Shown piece by piece: positions 8,912 through 17,079 of a stretch of DNA of 38,415 nucleotides (its first letter is position 1; every line of letters begins with the position of its first letter). Both the position numbers and the translations under genes were made by a program. The notes beneath the pieces are model-generated. The model saw only the letters and a program-made list of their open reading frames with translations. It was not told the origin of the DNA and searched no databases. Origin of the DNA: CADEFX01 sp050260355 (lineage in GTDB: Bacteria > Pseudomonadota > Alphaproteobacteria > Rhizobiales > Hyphomicrobiaceae); contig JBLNBZ010000078.1 of the NCBI GenBank assembly GCA_050260355.1, positions 1-38,415 on the forward strand, written 5' to 3'.

Positions 8912-9916
8912 ATGATTTCGAGGGCAGCACGGTCCATGCGACGCCGGCGAGCGCTGCGCCGTCTCGCCGCCGTCCGCATCAGGCTCGTGGCCGGGCTTGT
9001 GGCCCTGGCGCTGCCGGCATACGGCGCGGCGGCGGCAACCACCGAGGAGGTCGAGATCGGCGGGCTTGCCTCTACCTACGTGGCGCCCGACGCCGCGAGG
9101 CCTGCCGCAGGCGCCATCATCATCGCCGGCTCAGGCCCAACCGATCGCAACGGCAACAGCCGGCTCGGTCTCAACACCGACGCTTACAAGCTGCTCGCCG
9201 ATGCGCTCGCCGAGCGCGGGATCGCATCCGTGCGCTACGACAAGCGAGGCGTCGGCGGCAGCGCCAGGCTCGCCCACGCCGAGCAGGATACGACCATCAG
9301 CGACTTCGCCGCCGATGCGACCGCGGTTGCCCAGTGGCTTCGCACCCAACGGCACGTCGCGTCGGTCTTCCTGATAGGACACAGCGAAGGCGGACTGATC
9401 GCTCTGCTGATTGCTGAGCGCGTCAAGCCGGCAGGCGTGGTGCTGCTCGCCGTGCCTGGACGGCGTCTCGGCGCGCTGCTGCGGGAGCAGTTCACGCGCC
9501 CCGGCGTGCGCGGCGTCAACGCGGCCGAGGCACTGAGCATCATCGCGGCACTCGAGCGCGGCGAGGCCGTGCCGGAGGTCAGCCAAGGCCTACTCGCCGC
9601 GTTCAGGCCGAGCGTACAACCCTACCTGCGCTCGCTGATCGCGATCGACCCCGCCGAGCAGGTGCGGCACCTGTCCGCCCGGCTCATGATCGTGGGAGGC
9701 GGTCGCGACGTTCAGGTCGGCCGCACCGACTTCGATGCGCTGGTTGCAACGCGGAGTGACGCGGTTGCCTATTGGGATCCGGACATGGCGCACACACTCA
9801 AGCCGGCACGCGCCGACGCTACGTCCATGCAACGCGCCTATACCGATCCGACGCTTGCGCTCGCGGCGGGACTGGCCGATCGGGTCGCCGACTTCATCCG
9901 GAGCGCGGGCCGGTGA
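8912..9916 (+). CDS. Exported alpha/beta hydrolase, substrate unknown
   Basis: This is a 334-residue alpha/beta-hydrolase fold protein with a likely Sec signal: an Arg-rich start, a hydrophobic segment (about residues 22-40) and an AAA cleavage region, pointing to the periplasm. The nucleophile elbow is GHSEGG with Ser158. The best acid and base are Asp266 (GGGRDVQV) and His294 (DMAHTLK), completing a plausible Ser-Asp-His triad. IIIAGSGPTDRNGNS and YDKRGVGGS are typical of the hydrolase/esterase group related to YqiA/FrsA-like and dienelactone-hydrolase-like proteins. Substrate cannot be deduced. ATG at 8912 has GGGG about eight bases upstream; an ATG at 8936 is an alternative. The gene is transcribed alone between divergent mazG and convergent pepA. 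Confidence 0.8.
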   Translation: MISRAARSMRRRRALRRLAAVRIRLVAGLVALALPAYGAAAATTEEVEIGGLASTYVAPDAARPAAGAIIIAGSGPTDRNGNSRLGLNTDAYKLLADALAERGIASVRYDKRGVGGSARLAHAEQDTTISDFAADATAVAQWLRTQRHVASVFLIGHSEGGLIALLIAERVKPAGVVLLAVPGRRLGALLREQFTRPGVRGVNAAEALSIIAALERGEAVPEVSQGLLAAFRPSVQPYLRSLIAIDPAEQVRHLSARLMIVGGGRDVQVGRTDFDALVATRSDAVAYWDPDMAHTLKPARADATSMQRAYTDPTLALAAGLADRVADFIRSAGR

Positions 9917-9942
9917 CGCTCGGCACCCCGCAGTCTCGTTCG

Positions 9943-9958
9943 CATAATATATATTATG
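9943..9958. repeat. Perfect 16-bp AT-rich palindrome between convergent genes
   Basis: CATAATATATATTATG is identical to its own reverse complement. It sits 27 bp after the alpha/beta-hydrolase stop, in the 143-bp gap before the pepA 3' end. Its 14-bp core is only A and T inside DNA that is otherwise about two-thirds GC. It could be a protein-binding site or a weak bidirectional 3' signal. Its role is unknown. Confidence 0.6.
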
Positions 9959-10059
9959 GAAAATAACGGCCAATGGGTGGTCTTTATCTGTCGGTTGCCG
10001 GATCTGCAACTGGCCCCTACCGAACGCCCCGAAGCGCGCGCTCAGCCCCTGCCGGGCTG

Positions 10060-11601
10060 TCACTTCTCACCCTTCTCGGGCTTCTCGTACTTGTCCGCCA
10101 CCAGGCGATCGAGAAGCCTGACGCCCCAGCCGCTGGCCCAGCTCTGATTGATGTCGTTGCGCGTGGAGTCCATCGCCGTGCCGGCGACGTCGATGTGGGC
10201 CCACGGCGTGTCCTTGACGAACCGCTTGAGGAACTGCGCAGCCGTGATCGCCCCGCCATGCCGCCCGCCGATGTTCTTCACATCGGCATTCTTGCTGTCG
10301 ATCAGCTTGTCGTACGCTTTTGCAAGTGGCATGCGCCACACCTTCTCGCCGGTCGCCTCTCCGGCTTCGGACAGCTCGCCGGCAAGGCGATCGTCGTTGG
10401 CAAACAGCCCGGCGTACTCCTTGCCCAGCGCGACGATGATGGCGCCGGTCAGCGTGGCGAGATCGACGATGAAGCGCGGCTTGAAGCGGTCCTGCGCGTA
10501 CCACAGCACGTCGGCCAGCACGAGCCGGCCCTCGGCGTCGGTGTTGAGCACCTCGATCGTCTGACCCGACATGGAGGTGACGATGTCTCCTGGCCGCTGC
10601 GCCTTGCTGGATGGCATGTTCTCAACCAGCCCGACCAGGCCGACGGCATTGATCGGCGCCTTTCGTCCTGCCAAGGCCAACATGAGCCCCGCGACACACG
10701 CCGCCCCGCCCATGTCCCCCTTCATGTCCTCCATGCCGGCGGCGGGCTTCATCGAGATGCCGCCCGTGTCGAACACGACGCCCTTGCCGACAAAGCAGAG
10801 CGGCTTCGTGCGCTTGGACTTAGAGCCGTTCCACTGCATAACGACCACGCGCGCGGGCCTGTCGCTGCCTTGTGCGACGCCGAGCAAGGCGCCCATCTTC
10901 AGCTCTTTGAGCTTGCCTTCGTCGAGCACCTCGACCTCGAGGCCGGTTGAAGAAAGCTCCTGCAATCTTTCCGCGAACTCCACGGGTCCCAGCGTATTGG
11001 CCGGCTCGTTGACGAGATCCCGCGCCAGGAACACGCCTTCAGCGACGGCCTTCAGCCTCGCAAACGCGCGCTCGGCGGCTTCGGGAGCGGCACAATGGAC
11101 GTCCAGCTCCTTGAGCCGCCGCGCCGGCTCGGCGCCGTTGGCGGCCTCCTCGTCCTCGCGCGTGCGATACTTGCGGAAATTGTAGCTTCTAAGCAACGCA
11201 CCGTACGCGAGGAGAGCCGCCAGCTCGGCCGGCGCCGGTGCGCCCTCGGCACCGCTTTCGGCCACGAGGCTGGCTTTGGCACCCTTGCGCGCGCCGATCT
11301 GAGCATAGGCGACGCCGCCAAGGTTGATCCAGTCGAGCTCTTTTTGCTCGCTGGCTTTCCCGCTCCCGAGGAGAATGACGCGTTGCAGCTCCAGTCCGTC
11401 CGGGCCAAGCACCTCGATCGTGCCGCGCGCCCTGCCTTTGAAATCGGCTGCACGTGCAGCGCGCAGGAGAGCTCCGCGGGCCTTCTCGTCCAGCTTGCGC
11501 GCCGTACGCCCTAAAACAAGGTCCTGTCCGGCCAGCACGACCGCTGCCGGCGACAAGGGTGCTTCGAGCGAAACGAAACGGATGTCGAGCTTCTCTGTCA
11601 T
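10060..11601 (-). CDS. pepA: Leucyl aminopeptidase PepA (M17 family)
   Basis: PepA is a cytosolic hexameric aminopeptidase with two metal ions; in E. coli it also binds DNA. The metal-binding stretch is KGVVFDTGGISMKP (Lys273, Asp278), then MEDMKGDMGGA (Asp296). The family signature NTDAEGRL is at residues 353-360. The start is placed at ATG 11601 (MTEKLDIRF), giving 513 residues, the usual family size. The frame extends 64 codons further upstream, but that part is low-complexity and unlike any PepA N-terminus. pepA divergent from lptF is a common proteobacterial arrangement. Confidence 0.95.
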   Translation of the reverse strand: MTEKLDIRFVSLEAPLSPAAVVLAGQDLVLGRTARKLDEKARGALLRAARAADFKGRARGTIEVLGPDGLELQRVILLGSGKASEQKELDWINLGGVAYAQIGARKGAKASLVAESGAEGAPAPAELAALLAYGALLRSYNFRKYRTREDEEAANGAEPARRLKELDVHCAAPEAAERAFARLKAVAEGVFLARDLVNEPANTLGPVEFAERLQELSSTGLEVEVLDEGKLKELKMGALLGVAQGSDRPARVVVMQWNGSKSKRTKPLCFVGKGVVFDTGGISMKPAAGMEDMKGDMGGAACVAGLMLALAGRKAPINAVGLVGLVENMPSSKAQRPGDIVTSMSGQTIEVLNTDAEGRLVLADVLWYAQDRFKPRFIVDLATLTGAIIVALGKEYAGLFANDDRLAGELSEAGEATGEKVWRMPLAKAYDKLIDSKNADVKNIGGRHGGAITAAQFLKRFVKDTPWAHIDVAGTAMDSTRNDINQSWASGWGVRLLDRLVADKYEKPEKGEK

Positions 11602-12007
11602 TGCATTGCCACGTGTTGGAAGCGCGCGCGACGCAAAACCGCCGGCGCCAAGGGTACCAGCGCCCGGCGCGCGAGAGATCCTAAGGCTGCGGCGGGTCTT
11701 AGTAAGGAGCCACCAAAGCTTAAAGGCTCGTGCCGGATTGGCAAGGCTCGAGCTTGATGTCGACCGTTGTTGCCAAGCGGCAAGTCGGCGCAACTCGAAG
11801 AAGATAGGGCCGAAATTCCGACACGATGGTATGTGAGCCGAGAGCAGTTGGGGGAGTCGCCATTGGCCGGCGACGCAGGGGCTACGCAGAGGTCATGATG
11901 GGAGCTTGGCAGCGCAGCAGGCCTTGCAGTGCATGCTCGTCCCTGCGCGTCCGATGGCCGGCTGCTGACCTCGCCCGCAGGCCCGCGCAAGCTTGGAGCG
12001 GAGCACT
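11602..12007. promoter_or_regulatory. Divergent intergenic region pepA / lptFG with a candidate pepA promoter
   Basis: This 406-bp stretch separates divergent pepA and lptFG and must hold both promoters. On the minus strand CTTGCC (11740-11745) and TAAGCT (11717-11722) are 17 bases apart and could be a pepA promoter with a leader of about 110 bases. I see no equally good plus-strand promoter. At the right end, GGAG at 11995-11998 and again at 12000-12003 serve lptFG. No credible protein-coding gene is present. Confidence 0.35.
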
Positions 12008-14320
12008 GTGAGTCCGCTGGGCACGATGTTTGCGCGCTACGTGTTCCGCCAGGCGGCCGGCGCCCTCTTGCTTATCCTGCTATCGCTTTCAGGCGTGGTC
12101 TGGATCGCGCTTGCTCTGCGCCAGCTCAACCTCGTCACGACGCAAGGCGCGGAAACCTGGGTCTTCATCCAGATGACGCTGCTGGCGCTGCCCAATCTGA
12201 TGGCGCTGATTGCTCCCATCGCCTTGCTGGTCGCCACCATCCACACGCTCAACCGGCTCAACGGCGACAGCGAGCTGATCGTAGCCACGGCCGCGGGCGC
12301 AACGGTTTGGAATGCGGCCCGGCCTCTGCTCGTGCTCGGGCTCCTGGTCTCGATTGCGGTCTCCCTGGTCAACCATTTCGTCATGCCCTGGAGCCTGCGC
12401 CTTCTGCGAGACTATGTGATCCAGGTTCGTACCGACCTCATCACCCAGGTCATCCAGCCCGGCCGCTTCTCGAGCCCCGAGAACAACCTGACATTCCACA
12501 TTCGCGATCGCTCGCTCGACGGCGAGCTGCTCGGGCTGATCATGCACGACGCCCGCGACCAGAAGCAGGTGGTGACCTACCTTGCCGAGCGGGGCCGGGT
12601 GCTCAAGCAGGACAATGGCTCGTTCCTGTTGATGGAAGCCGGCCACGTGCTGCGCCGGACCGATCCCAAGGCGCCCGTCCAGATCATCGCCTTCGATCGT
12701 TATGCGGTGGACCTCGCCCGCTTCGAGCCCAAGGAGGAAGCGGGCGCCCTCAAGCCTCGGGAGCGCTATTATTCCGAGCTGGTGAACCTCGATCCGCAGG
12801 ACTGGATGGTCCGCAACCAGCCCGGGCAGCTGCGTGCCGAGTTGCATGAAAGGTTCTCGAGCCCGCTTTACCCCTTCGCCTTCGTATTGATCGCGATCGC
12901 GTTCGTCGGCCAGGCCCAGACCACGCGCCAGAACCGCATCGAAAGCATGGTGTTGGCCTTCATGATCTCGGCTGGAGCGAGGCTCGCCGGCCTTGCCGGC
13001 ACCAACATCGTCACGCTGCGTGCCTCGGCGATCCCGCTGGTCTATGCCATCCCACTCGTGGCCATCGTCCTGGCGCTGCTGGGCGCACAGCTTCGCATGC
13101 GGCCGCGTCAGGGCTCGAGACTGGCGCAAGGATTGGTTGACGTACTGGCGGCACTCTCGGCGCGGCTATCCGCGCTGGCTGGCCGCCTGAGGCCCCGATC
13201 CGGCGCCTCCATGCCGGCGCTCGGCCTGCCGACGAGCCGCATCTTGCGACGCTACGTCGGCCGTCGTTTCCTGCTCATGTTCTGCGCGACGTTCGCGTTG
13301 TGCGCCATCCTGATCTTCATGATCGACATCGTCGAGCTGCTGCGGCAGGCGGGCAAGTATGGGCGCGTGCCGACCATCGATATTGCCTGGATGGCCGTGC
13401 TGCGGTTGCCCGCTTACACCGAGATCCTGCTGCCGTTCTGCGTGCTGGCAGGCAGCGTTGGCGCCTTGCTCATGCTCGGCCGCAAATCGGAGCTGATCGT
13501 GATGCGGGCGGCGGGAATGTCCGTCTGGCAGTTCCTGGGTCCGGGACTGGTCGTCGCGTGCATCATCGGCGTGCTGGCCGCCACTGCCTTCAGCCCTCTT
13601 GCGGCATGGTCGCGGGCAGAGTCCGAGCGGCTCTTCGCGGAGGCCTTCGGCCGGGAGGCCACCGTGCTCAAGTCCGACGGCAGCGGCGCGTGGTTGCGCC
13701 AGGACGGGCCCGATGGCGCCTCGGTGCTGAACGCCGGGGCCGCGGCGAGCGATGGGCGAACGCTGTTCAATCTTCTCGTGCTGCAATTCGACCCGGACGG
13801 ACACTTCGCCGAGAGGATCGATGCTCAGAAAGCCACACTGCTGGACGGCTACTGGCACGTCGAAAAGGCCAGCGTGTCGAAGATCGGCAGGGAGCCGGAA
13901 ACCTTCGACACGTATGCTGTCAGCACGTACCTCACGCCGGAGCGCGCCGCCGACGCTCTGGGAGCCGCGATGACGGTCTCGTTCTGGGACCTGCCGGGGC
14001 TCATCGAGGTGGCGGAAAAGGCCGGACTTTCAGCGTCGCGGTTTCGCGTTCAGTACGAGCTTTTGCTGAGCCGCCCGCTGCTCCTCATGGTCACGGTCCT
14101 TTTGGCCGCAACTGTGTCTTTGCGGTCATTCCGCGGTGGGGGGATACAGACTATGGTAATTATCGGAATGCTAGGGGGATTTGGCTTCTTTCTACTCTCT
14201 GAAGTCTCTCGGCAAATTGGCATTGCCGGGCTCGCCCCGCCCTCCGCGGCGGTGTGGATCCCGGTGCTTGTGGCGTGCTTTGGGTCGTTGACAGTGCTGC
14301 TCCATCAGGAGGACGGCTGA
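12008..14320 (+). CDS. lptFG: LptF-LptG fusion, LPS-export ABC transporter permease
   Basis: LptF and LptG are normally separate inner-membrane subunits that, with LptB2, extract LPS and pass it to LptC-LptA-LptD. Here one frame encodes both (about 770 aa). The first half is LptF-like: MFARYVFRQAAGALLLILLS, six membrane segments with a beta-jellyroll region between the third and fourth, ending near 13090. A roughly 48-residue Arg/Ala/Leu-rich linker (13094-13235) follows. The LptG-like half starts SRILRRYVGRRFLLMF and repeats the same topology. Six segments in LptF leave its C-terminus in the cytoplasm, where LptG must start, so the fusion is topologically sensible. Start: GTG 12008 has GGAG nine bases upstream; TTG 11993 and ATG 12026 are alternatives. 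An in-frame ATG at 13211 could start a separate LptG, but LptF has no stop of its own. Confidence 0.9.
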   Translation: MSPLGTMFARYVFRQAAGALLLILLSLSGVVWIALALRQLNLVTTQGAETWVFIQMTLLALPNLMALIAPIALLVATIHTLNRLNGDSELIVATAAGATVWNAARPLLVLGLLVSIAVSLVNHFVMPWSLRLLRDYVIQVRTDLITQVIQPGRFSSPENNLTFHIRDRSLDGELLGLIMHDARDQKQVVTYLAERGRVLKQDNGSFLLMEAGHVLRRTDPKAPVQIIAFDRYAVDLARFEPKEEAGALKPRERYYSELVNLDPQDWMVRNQPGQLRAELHERFSSPLYPFAFVLIAIAFVGQAQTTRQNRIESMVLAFMISAGARLAGLAGTNIVTLRASAIPLVYAIPLVAIVLALLGAQLRMRPRQGSRLAQGLVDVLAALSARLSALAGRLRPRSGASMPALGLPTSRILRRYVGRRFLLMFCATFALCAILIFMIDIVELLRQAGKYGRVPTIDIAWMAVLRLPAYTEILLPFCVLAGSVGALLMLGRKSELIVMRAAGMSVWQFLGPGLVVACIIGVLAATAFSPLAAWSRAESERLFAEAFGREATVLKSDGSGAWLRQDGPDGASVLNAGAAASDGRTLFNLLVLQFDPDGHFAERIDAQKATLLDGYWHVEKASVSKIGREPETFDTYAVSTYLTPERAADALGAAMTVSFWDLPGLIEVAEKAGLSASRFRVQYELLLSRPLLLMVTVLLAATVSLRSFRGGGIQTMVIIGMLGGFGFFLLSEVSRQIGIAGLAPPSAAVWIPVLVACFGSLTVLLHQEDG

Positions 14321-14324
14321 GTTG

Positions 14325-16751
14325 ATGCGTTACGCGCGGAAAACGCGAGCCATGCTTGGCTCTGCGCGCAGCTACGGCTGTGCCCGCGCGTGCGCGGAGG
14401 CGATACTGCTCGCGTTGTTGTTGGTGGCCGCATCTGGCGCCCCGGCCCCCGTCAGCGCCCAGGACCCCAGTCTCGCCGTCAAGACATCCGAGCCGCGCTC
14501 CTTCCCGCCCCAGCCCGGAGGCATCCTCGGCGGCCCGTTGCAGAAGATGGACAAGTCTCAGCCGCTGTATCTGCAGGGCGACGAGCTCATCTACGACACC
14601 CGCAACAATCGCGTGATCGCGCGCGGGAACGTCGAGATCTACTTCAGCAACTACATCCTGACCGCGGATCAGGTGACGTATGACCAAAGCGCCAACACGC
14701 TGACCGCGGAAGGCAATGCGCAGCTCAAGGAGCCGAACGGCAACATCGTGCGCGCCGACAAGCTGGTCACGTCGGACGACTTCCGCGATGCGTTCGTGCA
14801 AAGCCTGAGCGTCGTCGGCAAGGACGATACCCGAATTGCAGCCCGCCGGGCCATCCGGCGCGAAGGCAACGTCACGGAGTTCGAGCAGGGCAAGTTCACG
14901 CCCTGTAAGAACGATCCCGGCAAGCCCCCGCTGTGGTGCATCAGCGCAGCACGCATCGTTCACGACCAGCAGGCTGGGACCATCACCTACACCGACGCTC
15001 AGTTCGAGCTGTTCGGCATGCCGATCCTCTACTTGCCGTACTTCTCACACCCCGATCCCTCGGTGAAGCGGCGGTCAGGCTTCCTCGCGCCCGAGTTCGG
15101 CAACTCCTCGACCCTCGGCTTCACCTCCGAGATCCCCTACTACTTCGCGCTCGCGCCGAACTACGATTTCACCTTCCATCCCATGTACACCTCTCAGCAC
15201 GGTGTCCTCTGGATGGGTGATTGGCGCCACCGGGTTGCCATCGGCGATATCAAGGGCCAGTACACGCTGAAGCTCGCAGGCATTGACCAGGATGCCTCGA
15301 CCCTGCCCGCGGATCTCAACCTCGACCCGGCGAAGCGGGATCGACTGGACGGCTGGCGCGGCAGCGTCGAGACGAAGGGCATGTTCTCGCTGTCGTCCTG
15401 GTGGCGGTTCGGGTGGGATGTCACGCTCGAGAGCGACGACACATTCCGCCGTTTCTACAAGCTCGACAGCATCCTGCAGACCGACCGGGTCAATACCGTC
15501 TTCCTGCAGGGCCAGAGCGACCGCAACTATTTCGCCACCACGCTTTATCAGTTCGGCGGCCTGCTCCTCGAGGACCAGGCCCAGTCCGAGTCACGGGTGC
15601 ATCCGGTCGTCGACTACAGCTACATCTTGAACCAGCCCGTGCTCGGAGGCGAGCTCAGCTTCGATGGCAACGCCATCAGCATGTCGCGCTCCGACGGCAC
15701 CGACATGAATCGCATCTCGTTCCAGGGGCAATGGCGCCGCAAGCTCATCGATCCGCTCGGGCAGGTCTGGACTCCGTTCGTGCAGGCGCGCGGGGACGTC
15801 ACGCAGTTCTCGAACGGCTTCGACCCGGACCTCGGCACCTCCGTGCCTGAAGACACTGTGACCCGCGCCATGGCGACCGCGGCGCTGACATACTCCTATC
15901 CGTTCGTGGCCAATACCTCGACCGGGTCCCACGTCGTCGAGCCGATCGGCCAGATCGTGACGCGGCCCGCCAGCATCTCGCAACGCCGGCTGCCGGACGA
16001 GGATGCCAAGAGCCTCGTGTTCGACGACACCCTGCTGTTCGAGGTCGACAAGTTCTCTGGATGGGACCGCATCGAGACCGGCACGCGCGCCAACGTCGGC
16101 CTGCAGTACACGTACCAGAGCAACAATGGTCTTTATGCCCGGCTGCTGGCCGGCCAAAGCTATCAGCTGGCAGGTCAGAACCCGTACGCGGACCCCGGCA
16201 CCGACGGGACCCTTACCCCTAACTTCACGCCGTCAAGCGGCTTGGAGACGAGCCGGTCCGACTATGTGCTCGGTGCCTACCTTGCGCCCATCCAGAACTT
16301 CAGATTCGTGGCACAGAGCCGTTTCGACGAGTCGGATCTGGCGCTGCGGCGCACGGATGTCTACGGCAGCTACAGCATCGGCCTGCTCTCGTTGCAGGCC
16401 CAGTACACCTATTCGCACGACAATCCGTTCGTCACGAGCCTGTTGGATAGCAACCAAGAAATTCTGGGCTCGGTCGGCCTGCGGCTCACAGATCGCTGGA
16501 GCGTGGGCGGAGGCATGCGCTACGACATCGACGAGAAGACGCGGCTTCAGGATTACCTGCAGGTCAAGTACGCGGATGAGTGCTTTGTCCTGACTGCGAC
16601 GTACACGGAGACGTTCATCGAGAACGCGGCCCTGGACCTCAAGCCGGACCGCAGCCTGATGCTCCGCTTCGAGCTCAAGCATCTGGGTGAGTTCAGGTAC
16701 AAGACGGACGCGCTCGATCATATGTTCGCCGAGAACCAGCCGCCCAAATAG
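14325..16751 (+). CDS. lptD: LPS-assembly outer membrane protein LptD
   Basis: LptD is the outer-membrane barrel that, with lipoprotein LptE, inserts LPS into the outer leaflet. After a signal peptide (to about residue 46) comes the periplasmic OstA/LptA-like jellyroll (YLQGDELIYDTRNNRVIARG), followed by the OstA-C barrel domain. About 808 residues is normal. Cysteines visible in the mature part are Cys194 and Cys205 (TPCKNDPGKPPLWC) and a single C-terminal Cys753 (DECFVL). E. coli uses two adjacent C-terminal cysteines, so the disulphide plan here must differ. AGGAGG at 14307-14312 lies 12 bases before this ATG and nine before a TTG at 14322, so either start is possible. It follows lptFG almost without a gap. 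Confidence 0.95.
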   Translation: MRYARKTRAMLGSARSYGCARACAEAILLALLLVAASGAPAPVSAQDPSLAVKTSEPRSFPPQPGGILGGPLQKMDKSQPLYLQGDELIYDTRNNRVIARGNVEIYFSNYILTADQVTYDQSANTLTAEGNAQLKEPNGNIVRADKLVTSDDFRDAFVQSLSVVGKDDTRIAARRAIRREGNVTEFEQGKFTPCKNDPGKPPLWCISAARIVHDQQAGTITYTDAQFELFGMPILYLPYFSHPDPSVKRRSGFLAPEFGNSSTLGFTSEIPYYFALAPNYDFTFHPMYTSQHGVLWMGDWRHRVAIGDIKGQYTLKLAGIDQDASTLPADLNLDPAKRDRLDGWRGSVETKGMFSLSSWWRFGWDVTLESDDTFRRFYKLDSILQTDRVNTVFLQGQSDRNYFATTLYQFGGLLLEDQAQSESRVHPVVDYSYILNQPVLGGELSFDGNAISMSRSDGTDMNRISFQGQWRRKLIDPLGQVWTPFVQARGDVTQFSNGFDPDLGTSVPEDTVTRAMATAALTYSYPFVANTSTGSHVVEPIGQIVTRPASISQRRLPDEDAKSLVFDDTLLFEVDKFSGWDRIETGTRANVGLQYTYQSNNGLYARLLAGQSYQLAGQNPYADPGTDGTLTPNFTPSSGLETSRSDYVLGAYLAPIQNFRFVAQSRFDESDLALRRTDVYGSYSIGLLSLQAQYTYSHDNPFVTSLLDSNQEILGSVGLRLTDRWSVGGGMRYDIDEKTRLQDYLQVKYADECFVLTATYTETFIENAALDLKPDRSLMLRFELKHLGEFRYKTDALDHMFAENQPPK

Positions 16752-17079
16752 CGCATCTCATCGCCACCGGACTGCCGACTTCATCGATCTCGGGTCCGCA
16801 TAGGGGACAGTTTCACCTCTGCAACCGCGGGCATAGGCCGGACCGCGTCAGCGTTCCGGATGAGGGGCTTTACAAACAAGGCACGATAGGTCGGCTGCCT
16901 CCCCCATTCTCTCTCGCCACCCGGGAGGGGAGCGACGCAGTGCCTCCTTAGCGACGCGCGAAATGGGGCTCGGGTCACGGCTATGCCATCGTTGCTGTGA
17001 ATAAGGGTGGCAGACGCCGGCATGGCCGCTGTAAGGTCCCATCCTCGAATCGCGCGTGGGAAGGAACAAGACGAACTCG
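16752..17079. repeat. lptD-surA spacer with degenerate intergenic repeat-like sequence
   Basis: The 328-bp gap has no credible gene. From about 16855 to 16990 it resembles the degenerate GC-rich repeats often found between genes in Hyphomicrobiales: CCCCTCATCC-like and CTCCCCTCCCGGG-like blocks on the minus strand. Imperfect stem arms CCTCCC and GGGAGG bracket a roughly 20-base loop near 16901-16935. A minus-strand frame here encodes the APLPGGERE-type peptide commonly seen as a false translation of such repeats. Identification is by resemblance only. The segment interrupts an otherwise tight operon, so surA may have its own promoter in it. Confidence 0.35.

Noticed and set aside
9956..10147. 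Small plus-strand frame of 63 codons starting inside the AT palindrome
   Set aside because: Runs antisense into the pepA 3' end, no ribosome site and no family resemblance.
12089..13129. Minus-strand 346-codon frame opposite the LptF half
   Set aside because: Composition typical of an antisense shadow; the LptF homology on the plus strand is clear.
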